Positions 9,455 through 19,144 of a stretch of DNA of 64,000 nucleotides are shown here, in pieces. Position 1 is the stretch's first letter. Each line of letters opens with the position of its first letter. The stretch lies in contig JAHDVF020000591.1 in assembly GCA_022606425.2 (NCBI GenBank), positions 1 through 64,000 on the forward strand, read 5' to 3'. Both the position numbers and the translations under genes were made by a program. The notes under the pieces are model-generated. The model did no database searches. It saw only the letters and a program-made list of their open reading frames with translations, and was not told the DNA's origin. The DNA comes from Lepidostoma basale (taxonomy: Eukaryota > Arthropoda > Insecta > Trichoptera > Lepidostomatidae).

Positions 9455-9540
9455 TAACTAACCATCACTAGCCATTCTGTTCGATCTTGAGTGACCTGCA
9501 TCCAGGCACTTCCGGCAATCATCCTGATATTGTTTCTCGT
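9455..9540 (-). mobile_element. short LINE C-terminal remnant
   Basis: The minus frame reads GSAWMQVTQDRTEWLVM, a C-terminal signature of several LINE ORFs, beside ACTAACTAACCATCAC. Too short to assign. Confidence 0.5.
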
Positions 9541-9549
9541 TAACGCAAC

Positions 9550-10339
9550 TGTAAATACATATAAATGTAAAAGTATAAATATTTTTCTCACATTAAGACA
9601 ATTAATTTTTATCGACAAATCTCTGCAGTACCTATTCATAACAAGGAAAACTTAAATGTTTGTAAATTCTTTTTGCTGTCAATGAAAAGCTACTTTCGCA
9701 GGTGTGACCCTAAAAAGAGCCCTCTCTCCTATTCACTTGGCGTTGTGGTGGAATATTTTGCCAACTGTGATTTGTTTCCAAGGGTTCGGATAAAATAGTG
9801 ATAGTATCACCACACTTGATGCACTTTCCTTGCCCCCTGTATAACAACAGTTCTAAGAAATTTATGTTAGAATTAGACATTCGTATGAATGTATGCAAAT
9901 ACATAAAGCGATATGAAATTTCTAAGAAGTGTTTTTTACTTAAAAGGCAAATAATGAATTTGTTTAAACATGTGAATATAGAAACACAAATAGTTTAATT
10001 TCTTTATTTCTACAGGTCTTAGTAGGTAATTCAATAAATGTTTCTCTTTACCATAGTTCTCATAACAAATGAAACATTAAAATATGAATTACTCTTTGAT
10101 ATAACTTAAAACTCAAATCACTTTTACTGCTGGCCGGTTTGCTGGCTGGCTAGATTAACCTCTATTGTGCGTCTGGCTTCGTTTGCAATAATAAAAATTA
10201 ACTTGAACAGCAGTTGACTACATTTACAGCTCAGACGAAACTAAATTAAAAATGTTTATAAGAATCATTCATTCTGCGTGTAAGAAGCAACTGGGATCTA
10301 AGTTACTCAGCAGGAATACCTAATTTTTAATATATAAGA
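9550..10339. other. unassigned spacer
   Basis: About 800 bases of mixed composition. Opposed frames of 64-66 codons at 9710-9998 carry no known motif. Near 10310-10340 it leads into a LINE-W copy. Confidence 0.25.
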
Positions 10340-10344
10340 CTATT

Positions 10345-10850
10345 ATAAGACCGGAAATGGCCGTTCACAATGGAGTTCTGGTCCCAACCCTTATGTATGG
10401 AAGCGAAGCATGGAACTGGTAGAAGAAAGATGAGAGCAGAGTAAATGCGGTAGAGATGAGGTCCCTAAGACGTATGTGTGGTAGAACGATATACGACAGA
10501 ATCTCAAATGCTGATATTAGGAAGGAATGTAGAGCGAAAGAAGGTATTATGAACAAAATTATGAAAGGTTCGCTGCGTTGGTTCGGACATATGGAGCGCA
10601 TGGGTGAAGAAAAAATGGTTAAAAAAGTATACTTTAACGATGTAAATGGAGTAAGGAGTCGAGGTAGACCGAGGAAAACATGGCATGACCAAATTAATCA
10701 AATATTAAAGGTTGGTCATGTCAGAAGCCGGAAAAATCGACGTGCGTGTATGACTCGATGAATGAATGTGGAGGAAGCTAGAGAGGTGCGCCAGGATAGA
10801 GTAGTGTGGCGGTCCATTCTCTCTGCCTACCGTTTGTTGTTGTTGTTGTT
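10345..10850 (+). mobile_element. LINE-W, longest plus-strand copy, (TTG)n tail
   Basis: Reads MAVHNGVLVPTLMYGSEAWN, then a stop, RVNAVEMRSLRRMCGRTIYD, the KGSLRWFGHMERM segment, SRGRPRKTWHDQINQILKVG and NRRACMTR. It ends in CTCTGCCTACC and a (TTG)n tail (10833-10860) in place of TTAG, which marks a subfamily. LMYG.EAW is the conserved post-RT segment of LINE ORFs. Confidence 0.85.
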
Positions 10851-10857
10851 GTGGTTG

Positions 10858-11090
10858 TTATAAGACCGATAGTTACATACGACTGTGAGAAACTGACGCA
10901 GAGAGAGGAAGGCAGGCTGGCAGTTTTTGAGAAAAAGTTTTGGACCCACGCTGGAGGATGGGACTTACAGAATCAAAAGAAACCTTGAACTTGAAGTACT
11001 GACTCACCAGGAAACAGTAGTGAGATTCTTTAACTCTCAACGCCTACGGTGGGCTGGCCATGTAGAAAGAATGTCAGAGAGTAGATGTTT
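10858..11090 (+). mobile_element. LINE fragment (RFFNSQRLRWAGHVERM type)
   Basis: With one frameshift it reads IRPIVTYDCEKLTQREEGRL, AVFEKKF, then EVLTHQETVVRFFNSQRLRW and AGHVERMSES. This is the post-RT region of a different LINE family, fused directly to the (TTG)n tail of the LINE-W copy. The product is broken. Confidence 0.75.
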
Positions 11091-11269
11091 TTTCTAAATT
11101 ACAATTTTTATATTTTTTATATTATCATCATGTATTATTATTATTTAATATTATTTACTAGTTCTTACTGTTTAAAAATAATTGTTAGTACCTACTTATA
11201 AGAAATAGCCCAGGTTAATTTTTAAATTTGAATTATGGTATCGAATTTTAAGTGCATAATTATATAAGT

Positions 11270-11375
11270 CTTTCTTTGCTTAGTTTTAATTGTATTTTTA
11301 CACCTGAAGATTGAGGTATCCTCCGATACATTTCGTGTTTTTAAATATATTTTTTAATAATTAGTGGATTAAACA
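11270..11375 (+). repeat. possible decayed hammerhead-like arm
   Basis: CTGAAGATTGAGGTATCCTC then CGATACATTTCGTG shows a CTGAAGA core and a GAGG/CCTC-type hairpin, with GATAC in place of GAAAC. It lies in AT-rich sequence like other fold-back arms. Weak on its own. Confidence 0.35.
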
Positions 11376-11379
11376 AAGT

Positions 11380-11815
11380 AATTTTTCAAGAATCAATTTG
11401 TTCTCAATAGAGACGAAGATGCAAATTGGAAACAGAATATGGTTGATCAAGGTGTTTACAGGACTTATGACCTGTCATTGGTTGGGTTAAGCGCACGCTT
11501 TATGTAATACAACATTCCCCATTCCACATTATTTTTTTCTTATGCCCACCATGTCTGACAATTTTTTGGAAGTTGTATATACATGTTAATCTCCAACACT
11601 ACCCTTTACATGGTAGTATATTCAATCTACACACTAACGCCATCTATGAAGATTGTATTTTAAGCATTAAGCAGAAGATCTTTTTAAAGTTATTTTTATT
11701 TCCCAAGTATGTTACTATGGAATTCCACGGTGTTAATGCCTTAGCGTTCAATAAGTTAGTTAGTAATATATTTATTTTCAGGTAAATACTACTTCTTAGG
11801 TACTAATTAAAGTAA
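11380..11815 (+). mobile_element. element Z copy
   Basis: Begins near TCTCAATAGAGACGAAGATG, then GGCGT/GGTGTTTACAGGACTTATGACC, TGTCATTGGTTGGG and a CATTCCCCATTCC block. The same order recurs at 19155 (inverted pair), 45893 and 52140. Class unknown; an ORF of about 70 codons inside shows no domain. Confidence 0.6.
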
Positions 11816-12170
11816 ATCGTGTAATAGTCACGTATGCAATGTAAACATTACTTGATACACTTGTAGCATTCTAGTATTTAATGAAAGTCCGCGAATTTAT
11901 TCATAACAGATTTTGTTTGTGCTAAATTAGTGATCTGTGTGTGAATAAATCACACTACACGGATACAATTATTTGTCATACAAAAGCACTTTTTTGTTTT
12001 AGTTAATCACTTGAATCAATATTGCCATTATATTGGGTGTAACAGTGTTTCACAAACTAGGTAACCACGTCACATTCGAATTTCAAAATCACATCCAAAG
12101 TCGAAAAAATCAACGGTGTGCATGTTTCGATGATTATAGAGGGATCTCGGGATCTATTATATATTAGGAT
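11816..12170. other. unassigned spacer
   Basis: AT-rich with no recognised repeat. A degenerate LINE-W end (CATCTCTGCCTACCTCTCC) and a TTAG-like tail follow at 12180-12245. Confidence 0.3.
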
Positions 12171-12174
12171 AGAC

Positions 12175-12247
12175 CAGTGTGTCATCCCATCATCTCTGCC
12201 TACCTCTCCGGAAAAACGTCATGATGGTTAGTATGTTAGTAAGTTAG
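12175..12247 (+). mobile_element. LINE-W 3' end remnant
   Basis: CATCTCTGCCTACCTCTCCG, then GTCATGATGGTTAGTATGTT and AGTAAGTTAG: only the last 60 bases of LINE-W with a decayed TTAG tail. Confidence 0.6.
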
Positions 12248-12249
12248 AT

Positions 12250-12490
12250 CCTCTGAAAAAAACGATGTTTTTTAACTACTTTCACTTTTATCTTTATTTC
12301 GACAGCGACCAGGTTCAGCAGGCTCTTTGGCATCGACAGACTGGGCTAGTCTGCCGATGCCAGCAAGCCTGGCAAAACCGGTCGCTGTCAAAATAAAGAC
12401 AAAGGTGGAATTAGTTAAAAAAAAACAACGTATTATTTAATTATTATATAAAATGAACTTCCATCCAGTGTTTCATTCAAATCATTTGAT
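12250..12490. repeat. HHR-C palindromic element
   Basis: Left arm 12256-12330, right arm about 12345-12430, loop containing GACTGGGCTAGTC. The right arm motif reads CTGCCGATGCCAGCAAGCC, TGGCAAAACCGGTCGCTGTC, with stem II GCCAG/CTGGC intact but GAAAC changed to AAAAC. The outer flank at 12451-12480 (ATGAACTTCCATC) matches other HHR-C copies. Confidence 0.65.
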
Positions 12491-12594
12491 AATCTTATTA
12501 ATATATTTTATGTGATATATTTCGCCCTGCTAGGGACATTACCAAATAAAGTTTTAAGAAGATACACGTTTCACTAATATTATTGCATTATTAA

Positions 12595-12720
12595 AATACC
12601 GATGGTGATGAGGTACGCAACCTATCACACCGCGTCTCCCGCGGGGGCGAAAAGAGAAGGATAGAGTGCCACATCGGTTAGAGTGTGGCAGTCCATTCTT
12701 TCTGCCTACCCCTTCGTTAG
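12595..12720 (+). mobile_element. SINE-L, 3' half
   Basis: Contains GATGAGGTACGCAACCTATC, CTCCCGCGGGGGCGAAAAGA and the terminal block to CTACCCCTTCG, after which the tail is lost. Truncated at the 5' side near 12595. Confidence 0.7.
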
Positions 12721-13034
12721 TCAAATACCGTTTTTATATGAATTAAAATAACGTTTTTTCAACTTTTTAAAGGTGTTAAGTTGGAATTGCATAGTGTAAA
12801 CGCCTTATTAAACCCCAAACATTATCAAAAGCATTATTATTCAAAGTGAAACAAGTTCTCCCCTAAAGTATAACAAAACTTCTAGAAAAAAAATGTTTTT
12901 CTTCAAATTACTTATGAAATATGGAGTTTTACATCATTCAAGAAACAATCTAAATCGTACCAATCATTAAAAGTAGAACTATAAAAAAAATTCAAGTGAC
13001 AGACTAATTTTGAATTTATATACTTCTAAAAAAA
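12721..13034. other. AT-rich spacer with HHR-P scraps
   Basis: Strings such as GGAATTGCATAGTGTAAACGCC and GTTTTACATCATTCAAGAAAC resemble outer flanks of HHR-P fold-backs, scattered and decayed. No gene. Confidence 0.35.
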
Positions 13035-13440
13035 CACCCTTATACACATTGTTATATATAGGGTGCTTTTTTTTTAGAGGTATACAAATTTACAAAGAAA
13101 ATAAACCACTTTAAAACAATGTTAATGTCTATGATATTGGCTTTATTTAATAGATAATTTTATGCCATTATTGTTTAAATATGATTTCGGCATATGAGCG
13201 CCACGTCTAGCTAGAATGAAGCGCAATCGTGTAGTCCAATTTTCGACAACTTTATTGAGCAATTGGGTGAAATGGCAAAACGTATTGACTACAAATCAAT
13301 TGTCAGCTGTTAAATTGACAGTCTGTGGAAACAATGTTGCTTGTTTAAAAACCAAACCACTAAAAAAAACACTCAATACAATTTTAAGTCTAAAAAGTAA
13401 TGTGTAAATGGGGTGGCAGGTAAAATTATTTTGAGAACCT
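13035..13440. repeat. possible dispersed repeat, unclassified
   Basis: The stretch has inverted-looking ends (AGGTATACAAATTTAC near 13078 and TTGAGAACCTCTAATG near 13430) and a 63-codon plus frame (13216-13407). I do not recognise a family and find no second copy in the window. Confidence 0.25.
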
Positions 13441-13596
13441 CTAATGTGTAAGCTGTACTATTATTTTTGGTTACTCAATAATGTATCCAGTTTTGGGTAA
13501 TACAGATAATTTGTTATTAAAAGCGTTGGCCCACCCAGTATGACAAATTCTACCGAAAATACATAATTTAAGATAAACTGAGTTTTAATAATAGAT

Positions 13597-13925
13597 TTAA
13601 CTCTTCTTCTTCTTCCTTGTTGTAGACCTATGTGGTATGTTCTCCAGAGTGTTGCTCCTCCTGCGAGGTATACTCCCAGCTATCCTTCCATCTTTTAGAA
13701 GGTCTTCCACGAGGACGATTCCCATGAGGCCGATTATGTAGTACAATATAGGAAAGTCTGGTGGTGTCCATTCTTTGAACATGACCAGTCCCTTTTTTGC
13801 TGTCTGCTCCCTTTTATTATATCCTTAACCTGACATATCTCTCTAATTCTGGTGTTCCTCACGTGACCTCTCAGTGTCTTGCCTGCTATCGTCCTCATTG
13901 TCTTTATCTTGAAAGTCCTCAAAAC
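13597..13925 (-). mobile_element. LINE-X fragment with (GAA)n tail
   Basis: The minus frames give KTMRTIAGKTLRGHVRNTRI, REICQVKDIIKGSRQQKRDW and, shifted, the LPYY.IGLMGIVLVEDLLKDG segment. (GAA)n at 13605-13616 read on plus as TTC repeats. Same family as 7125 and 59200. Confidence 0.75.
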
Positions 13926-14024
13926 TTGTTTGGTCCTTTGTGTGTCTGCCTTTGCTTCGACGCCTCATTAAACTCAATAGAGCCAAATAAATTATACATA
14001 GTGTCATTGAAAATCCCATGAACT

Positions 14025-14145
14025 TAAAAGTTGATGAAGATGGTTTGGATAAAAGAAAATAATGAACGAAGAAAATAAAGTACATAAAAGTTATGTTAAC
14101 TATGTAAATGGAATAAGAAATAGAGAGAGACCGAGGAAGGTTTAT
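14025..14145 (+). mobile_element. LINE-W internal scrap
   Basis: GATGAAGATGGTTTGGATAA and TAAATGGAATAAGAAATAGA then GAGACCGAGGAAGG correspond to the FGHM and NGIRNR..RPRK part of LINE-W. Strongly decayed. Confidence 0.5.
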
Positions 14146-14499
14146 TAGAAAACATTCGAAAAGTTTTGAAATTCTATGTGAGGAAAACAGTATTATAATA
14201 TTAAATGTTTTAATTTTGAAATACTGTTATTTTAAATGTATCACAATTTATTTTTAATAGATTATTACGATAGCTGTTTTACCATTCTAAGTTGACATCA
14301 TTATATGTTACAAGCAACTTTTTAGTATATTTATATAATATAAAGTACGATTACGATGAGTATTAATATTTTTATTAATTTAAACAATGCTTTTTTTTTG
14401 ACTCAATAGTGTAAAAATAATGTTTTAATCAATATAAAGATTGTGATAACGGATTTTCTCTGAAAAAATAACTTATTTAAAAGGATCCACTTTTTCTTC

Positions 14500-14830
14500 T
14501 ATATTCGCCATACTTTGTGTTGTTATGATTCTTTATTTCTCTTTTTATTTTTTATATACTTTGTATATACAACATTTATATTTAAAAAAAAAAAAATAAG
14601 ATGGACATGTTTCGGACAACCAGTCCATCTTCAGTGATACATAATATAATTAACATATTATAAATCTTTATATCATCTGTCAGATCATGTAAGCAATTTT
14701 ATAATATTTTTAAGTTGTATCTTTATAAAATGTATCACTAAAGAAGGACTGGTTGTCCGAAACATGTCTATGTAATTTTATTTTTTAATATAAGTGTTGT
14801 ATATACAAAGTATATAAAAAAGAAACGGTA
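14500..14830. repeat. HHR-B palindromic element
   Basis: Outer arms (TATATACTTTGTATATACAAC near 14555 and its complement near 14800) and inner arms (14604-14634 minus, 14738-14768 plus) are inverted copies around a central spacer of about 100 bases. Spacer text such as CATCTGTCAGATCATGTAAG is shared with the copies at 28090 and 39565. No ORF. Confidence 0.75.
14604..14634 (-). ncRNA. hammerhead-ribozyme-like motif, family B
   Basis: Minus strand: CTGAAGA, extra T, stem II GGAC-TGGTT-GTCC, GAAAC, AT, GTC. Core and GAAAC are intact and the GTC is a permitted cleavage triplet. The opposite arm (14738-14768, plus) is the same except for a core G to A change (CTAAAGA). Stem III here is the self-complementary ACATGT, which could pair between two molecules. 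Confidence 0.55.
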
Positions 14831-14839
14831 CGATGTAAA

Positions 14840-14975
14840 GAAACGGTGCATGGTACGATGTATGAATGTAGAGGAAGCCAGAGAGGTATGTCAGGATAGA
14901 GCATTGTGGCGATCCATCCTCTCTGCCTACCCCTCCGGGGAAATGGCGTCATGGTTTGTTAGTTAGTTAGTTATA
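14840..14975 (+). mobile_element. LINE-W 3' end with TTAG tail
   Basis: Reads CGATGTATGAATGTAGAGGA, AGCCAGAGAGGTATG, GGCGATCCATCCTCTCTGCC, TACCCCTCCGGGGAAATGGC and TTAGTTAGTTAG. Belongs to the subfamily with GCATTGTGGCGATCC. Inserted at the outer end of the HHR-B element. Confidence 0.75.
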
Positions 14976-15480
14976 AAAAAGAAAAAGAGAAATAAAGGAT
15001 TAGCTTTTAATTAAAATTTATTTTCTTCTATAATTCTACACAAAGTCCACACTTTTATCTAGATTCGCAAAAGTTAAAACTACCCTTAAATTAGTATTTC
15101 TATAAAACAGAGGTTTCCTTAATATTACTCAGAGCATATAAAGACAGCAAGATCTCCCCCAGACGTGAAAAGTCTCGGCTCCACACATCATGTATTGATG
15201 GTGCGCCCAGCATCCAAGGCCGCTTTATGGGCGCGCGGGGAGCCCTGATCTCACATAAAGTACCGAGAGGAACAGAAACGAAGATTTATGAGATGAATAT
15301 TTTGACGTTATGGTACAGATCTGACTTCGTCATTAGACTAAGTGACTGAATTTTTGATTATTAAAGGTGTTTTCGGCTCCGCAATATACTCGGTAAGAAA
15401 AAATAAATATAATATATAAAATAAGCAAATACGTCTTCAAAATATGCCCTAAAAAATCTGATATAATTATATATATAATT
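14976..15480. other. unassigned spacer
   Basis: Contains a GC-richer patch at 15150-15260 (GGCCGCTTTATGGGCGCGCG). No ORF, splice pair or repeat seen. Confidence 0.3.
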
Positions 15481-15486
15481 ATTAAT

Positions 15487-15655
15487 ACACTGGACTCTTT
15501 TTACACGGTTTTGAAAAAGCACGTGCTACATTCTTCGCTTGTTGGTATCTACTGCTCATATAAAATAAGCCAATCTCTTCCATAAACACCCTGAAAAAAA
15601 AACGAATATACAGAATACACTTACTCTTTTAACACGGTTTCGAAATAACACGATG
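15487..15655 (+). repeat. local direct duplication, about 140 bp apart
   Basis: ACACGGTTTTGAAAAAGCAC then GTGCTACATTCTT (15504-15536) recurs as ACACGGTTTCGAAATAACAC then GATGCTACATTCTT (15640-15672). The intervening sequence is single copy. Origin unknown. Confidence 0.5.
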
Positions 15656-15664
15656 CTACATTCT

Positions 15665-16255
15665 TACTACCCACTTTTTTTTATGAATTAAAACACTTTT
15701 TTCCACTTTTGAGTTTATTTTTCTCCATGTTTAAAGGTTGGTCATGTCAGAAGCCGGAAGAATCGACGTGCGTGTATGACTCGCTGTATGAATGTAGAGG
15801 AATCTAGAGAGGTATATCAGGATAGAGTAGTGTGGCGGTCTATTCCCTCTGCCTACCCCTGCGGGGAAACGGCGTGATGATTTGTTGTTGTTGTTGATTT
15901 GCATGTTAGTTTTGAGTTGAGGGTTGGTTTATTGTTCTTTAGCTACTGATTTAGTTAAAGTCAAAAGCTTCATCTGATTTAGGAAATCAATAGTTTTAGA
16001 GCAAAAAACCACCCCCACTTCAAAACTAACATACAAAAAAATATTTTCAAATTTCACCCATTGTAATTGTATATCCCTGGTACTCTGCCTAAGTTAACTT
16101 CACAAGTTTCTAGGTTCTTGCATTCATTTTGCAAATCATTTTGGTTAGTTTATACATCGTTCTCTCGATGATGAAGGTGTTAGCCTTCGAAACATATCGA
16201 GAAAAATAAACTCAAAAGTGGAAAACAAAAAACAGTGTTTTAATTCATAAAAAAA
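15665..16255. repeat. HHR-E inverted element with LINE-W inside
   Basis: ATGAATTAAAACACTTTTTT, CCACTTTTGAGTTTATTTTT (15678-15725) is inverted at about 16197-16247. The inner right end has GATGATGAAGG, TGTTAG, CCTTCGAAACATATC (about 16168-16194), a hammerhead-like string with a good GAAGG/CCTTC hairpin and flanking TTCTC/GAGAA, but no intact CTGANGA or GTC. A LINE-W copy occupies part of the interior. Confidence 0.5.
15735..15895 (+). mobile_element. LINE-W 3' end with (TTG)n tail
   Basis: Reads AAGGTTGGTCATGTCAGAAG, CCGGAAGAATCGACGTGCG and TGTGGCGGTCTATTCCCTCT, ending in TTGTTGTTGTTG. Same (TTG)n subfamily as 10345. Confidence 0.75.
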
Positions 16256-16494
16256 TCGTCATTATGGAATTCCACAGTGTTAACGCCTTAAGTTTATCTA
16301 AAAAAAAATACTACTCATTATGTAGATACTATGCGTAGAGTTGCGTTGAGTTGAGTGAAATTGCGTGTTCGGCTGAAAAAACGGGTTCGCCTATTATCTG
16401 ATAGTGATAGAGAATAATAGTGACGATTTTTAAAAAGTAGAGATAATCAATATTGAATTTTAATATCCTCAATTTATTTTTTTACAAGGAAACA

Positions 16495-16690
16495 TTGGCC
16501 ATAGAAGGTAAAAGACTGTACTCTGGCCCATGGTAGGCGAAAGGCCAATTAGAGAACAAGTTGCTAGGAGAAATTGACTATGAATTGGTCATACCCTGAG
16601 ATGCAAGAGAACCCAGCGTGGAACACTCAGCGCGCACTTGACTGGTTTCCTGTAGGTGGAAAGGGGAAGCGAGGCAGACCTAGAGTCACC
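16495..16690 (+). mobile_element. LINE-G 3' fragment
   Basis: Plus frame gives RPIREQVARRN, a stop, IGHTLRCKRTQRGTLSAHLT and GGKGKRGRPRVT. This matches REQVARRKWL and IGHTLRRNPACI of the better copy at 32925-33444. Frameshifted and truncated. Confidence 0.65.
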
Positions 16691-16724
16691 TAAAGGATAA
16701 TAGGATTTTATGATGATGAGAATT

Positions 16725-16830
16725 TTATGGGAATGACATGAATTACACTTCTGACATTTGATAATGCCTTAGAAGGGCGAATCGTGTCATTCCCATAAAA
16801 CATAATAAAACTTACGTTTTCATTCGTATT
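16725..16830. repeat. HHR-P palindromic element
   Basis: TTTTATGGGAATGACATGAA and TCGTGTCATTCCCATAAAA form arms around ACATTTGATAATGCCTTAGA. The motif string is GAAGGGCGAATCGTGTC, close to GGGCGAAACATGTC in other copies. Confidence 0.65.
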
Positions 16831-16899
16831 AATTAAGTTAACAGTAGTTTTCCATCAGTGAGCTTTTATGTCTAGTAATTATTAATCATTAATGGGGCC

Positions 16900-17140
16900 C
16901 TAGAAAACCGATAACTTTCAATAATATTTTAAACTGTTAATGAATAATCTTTGTTTTTTTGTATCACAATTGTATTTTATTTTACGCGACAGCTGTTTCA
17001 TCAACCAATGTCGACATCATCAGGTGTTACAATAATATATCAAAAGTCAAATTTTCGAGGTTTTTCGCATCTTTATGTGCATTCATTAACAGTTTAAAAT
17101 GTTAAGGTATCATAGTGTTTCGGCCAAAACAATGGACTAA
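16900..17140. repeat. HHR-A fold-back arm
   Basis: The minus-strand motif at 16988-17023 has CTGATGA, T, GTCGAC-ATTG-GTTGAT, GAAAC, AGCT, GTC. Stem II differs at three positions from the commonest version but still pairs, using two G-U pairs. Outer flank GGCCAAAACAATGGACT (about 17124-17140) is the family terminus. Confidence 0.6.
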
Positions 17141-17204
17141 TTAAATAATATTATTTTCAATGGAGACATAAAAAAACATACACATTAAAATAATCTTATA
17201 TTGT

Positions 17205-17385
17205 ATGCAAGTTTATAACAGTGTCACCAGTCTGTTGATGCCAGCTAGTCTGGCGAAACTTTTCGCTGTCAAAATAAGGACAATGAGTGGAAGTTAATAA
17301 AAAAAATCGCTTTACTTAATTATTATTTAAAATGAACTTCCATCGAGAGATTTCAATAAAATCCTTTGAATAATTATTGTTCTAA
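17205..17385 (+). repeat. HHR-C half element
   Basis: Single arm: CTGTTGATGCCAGCTAGTCT then GGCGAAACTTTTCGCTGTC, followed by GAACTTCCATCGAGAGATTT. Stem II GCCAG/CTGGC is kept; the C-G-G of the stem III region is lost. Confidence 0.6.
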
Positions 17386-17389
17386 TTCC

Positions 17390-17640
17390 ATTTTCGAATA
17401 TCTTAATTGTATTAATATAACGTTTAGTAAGTTATTTCTAACTGGTATCTATAGTAACATAGATAATATCGAATAGGAAATATTTTACTTTAGTAGAATT
17501 AAGGGTTAATACATTTTCTTGCATTCATCATAAGATCCCTATGTTTTTTGCACTTCCTCGCCCATCTCAATCACAAAAAGACCCCATTTGCATATAATTT
17601 CCTAGTACTATTAATATTTAAGATGCAGAATCCGATAAAG
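17390..17640. other. unassigned AT-rich spacer
   Basis: No ORF or repeat recognised. Confidence 0.3.
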
Positions 17641-17875
17641 CGCTATTGAATCAGTGATACGACAGGGGCGAGCAGAAACAAGGAGGGTTGGACCAACCTG
17701 TTCAGCTTGGGGGTTGTTCCATCCCTCTCGCCATTCAGCGTTGATAACGCGCTCGGGGCGCACGTGCCGCGTTCGGTCGGCTGTCAAATTTGACAGAGTT
17801 ATACGCGGCGTGAAAGTGACGTTTCATTGTTTACTATAGTAAGATTTATCGGACATTGTATTATTAATTTGTTTA
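17641..17875. other. GC-richer island, unassigned
   Basis: A 61-codon plus frame (17654-17839) lies in an island with several CpGs (GCGCTCGGGGCGCACGTGCC). It could be a regulatory or first-exon region, but I see no convincing donor or domain. Confidence 0.25.
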
Positions 17876-17959
17876 CATATAATTGTTAAAATTAGAATTT
17901 TTCACTTTTAATTAATTTTGTTGATATGGTATTGTGTGTTACATTCATTCCTTTTTTTA

Positions 17960-18370
17960 TTGCTTCTTGAACAATGATGTAAAACTCCACATTAAATAAT
18001 TATTATATGAATGAAAACTTCTGTTTTCTACAAGTTTTATTATATATTTTTAAATGAAATGATATGTTTCGCTCTTTTAAGACATTATAAAATGTTAGGG
18101 TAAACTCCTATAAGACAAACGTTTTTATTCTACAAATTCAATGCAATTTATTTTAATAAAAATCCATTCTTTATATATCATAAGGATAAAATTAGTTGTC
18201 ATATTTATTAATACGAATGAAAACGTCTGTTTTCTAGAAGTTTTATTATGTTTAATGTGAATGATATGTTTCGCCTGTCTAAGTCATTATAAATTGTCTT
18301 AGACAGGTGGAACATATCATTCACATAAAATATAATAAAACTTCTAAAAAACAGACGTTTTCATTAATAT
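17960..18370. repeat. two HHR-P fold-backs in tandem
   Basis: At 17960-18095 an outer flank (GAACAATGATGTAAAACTCC) and one arm; at 18210-18370 a palindrome with arms TTTTATTATGTTTAATGTGA and its complement around AAGTCATTATAAATTGTCTT. The motif is degenerate (GTGGAACATATCATTC). Confidence 0.6.
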
Positions 18371-18654
18371 TAATTATTTAACCAATTAATGCTTTTGAAC
18401 GAGCAGTGTTCGTGTGCAGTGCATGTATCGTATCGCGCCAACCCGAGCACTGCTCGCACGTTTTAACTTGTTTGCGTTACATAAGGTAAACTTACGAACT
18501 TAGTTTGCCTTTTTTGAACTGGACAACTTTTAATTATGTAAGTTCTTCCAATAAAAAATAAAAACACCTGATTTTATAGTTCTATTTTTGTAAAAAAATA
18601 TAATAAAATGAGTGGTTAATATAAAGTTTAACATCATTGTTCAAAGAAACAATA

Positions 18655-19050
18655 AACATTTAGTCCATTGTTTTGGCCGAAACACTATGATACTTCAACA
18701 TTATTACTGTTAAAATTTAAAACACTGTTATAATATCACAATTTCTTTTTATTCACTGAGAGTGTCAGCTGTGACAGCTGTTTCGCCAACCGATGTTGGC
18801 ATCATCAGGTGTTACAATAAACTAAATAAATTTATTACTGTTAAAATTTAAAACACTGTTATACTATCAAAACTTCTTTTTATTAGCTGAGAGCGTCGCG
18901 ACAGCTGTTTTGCCAACCGATGTTGGCATCATCAGGTGTTACAATAAAATGGCGAAAAAGCTGTCGCGACACTCAGTGAATAAAAAGAAGTTGTGATATT
19001 ATAACAGTGTTTTAAATTATAACAGTAATAAAAAATCTAATTTATAGTAA
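18655..19050. repeat. HHR-A element, tandem plus inverted arms
   Basis: Outer flank GTCCATTGTTTTGGCCGAAA begins at 18661. Two minus-strand motifs follow in direct orientation (18773-18809 and 18900-18935), each preceded by the ACTGTTAAAATTTAAAACAC flank, then one inverted partial arm (about 18960-19010) lacking the core. The arrangement suggests tandem terminal repeats plus a fold-back. Confidence 0.7.
18773..18809 (-). ncRNA. hammerhead-ribozyme-like motif, family A
   Basis: Minus strand: CTGATGA, T, stem II GCCAAC-ATCG-GTTGGC, GAAAC, AGCT, GTC. Core, GAAA and GTC are intact. The neighbour at 18900-18935 has the same stem but AAAAC in place of GAAAC. A permitted GTC triplet follows the closing C-G and A-U pairs. 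Confidence 0.6.
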
Positions 19051-19144
19051 TCTGATTTTATAGTGACGGTTTTGGGGGTTTAATATACGAGTGAATGTTA
19101 CCAATACTTGTAGACAAATACTGGATTTTACCCATTGCGGGTTA

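Noticed and set aside
13035..13440. Possible DNA transposon with inverted ends
   Set aside because: The ends pair over only a few bases, no duplication is evident and no second copy is present.
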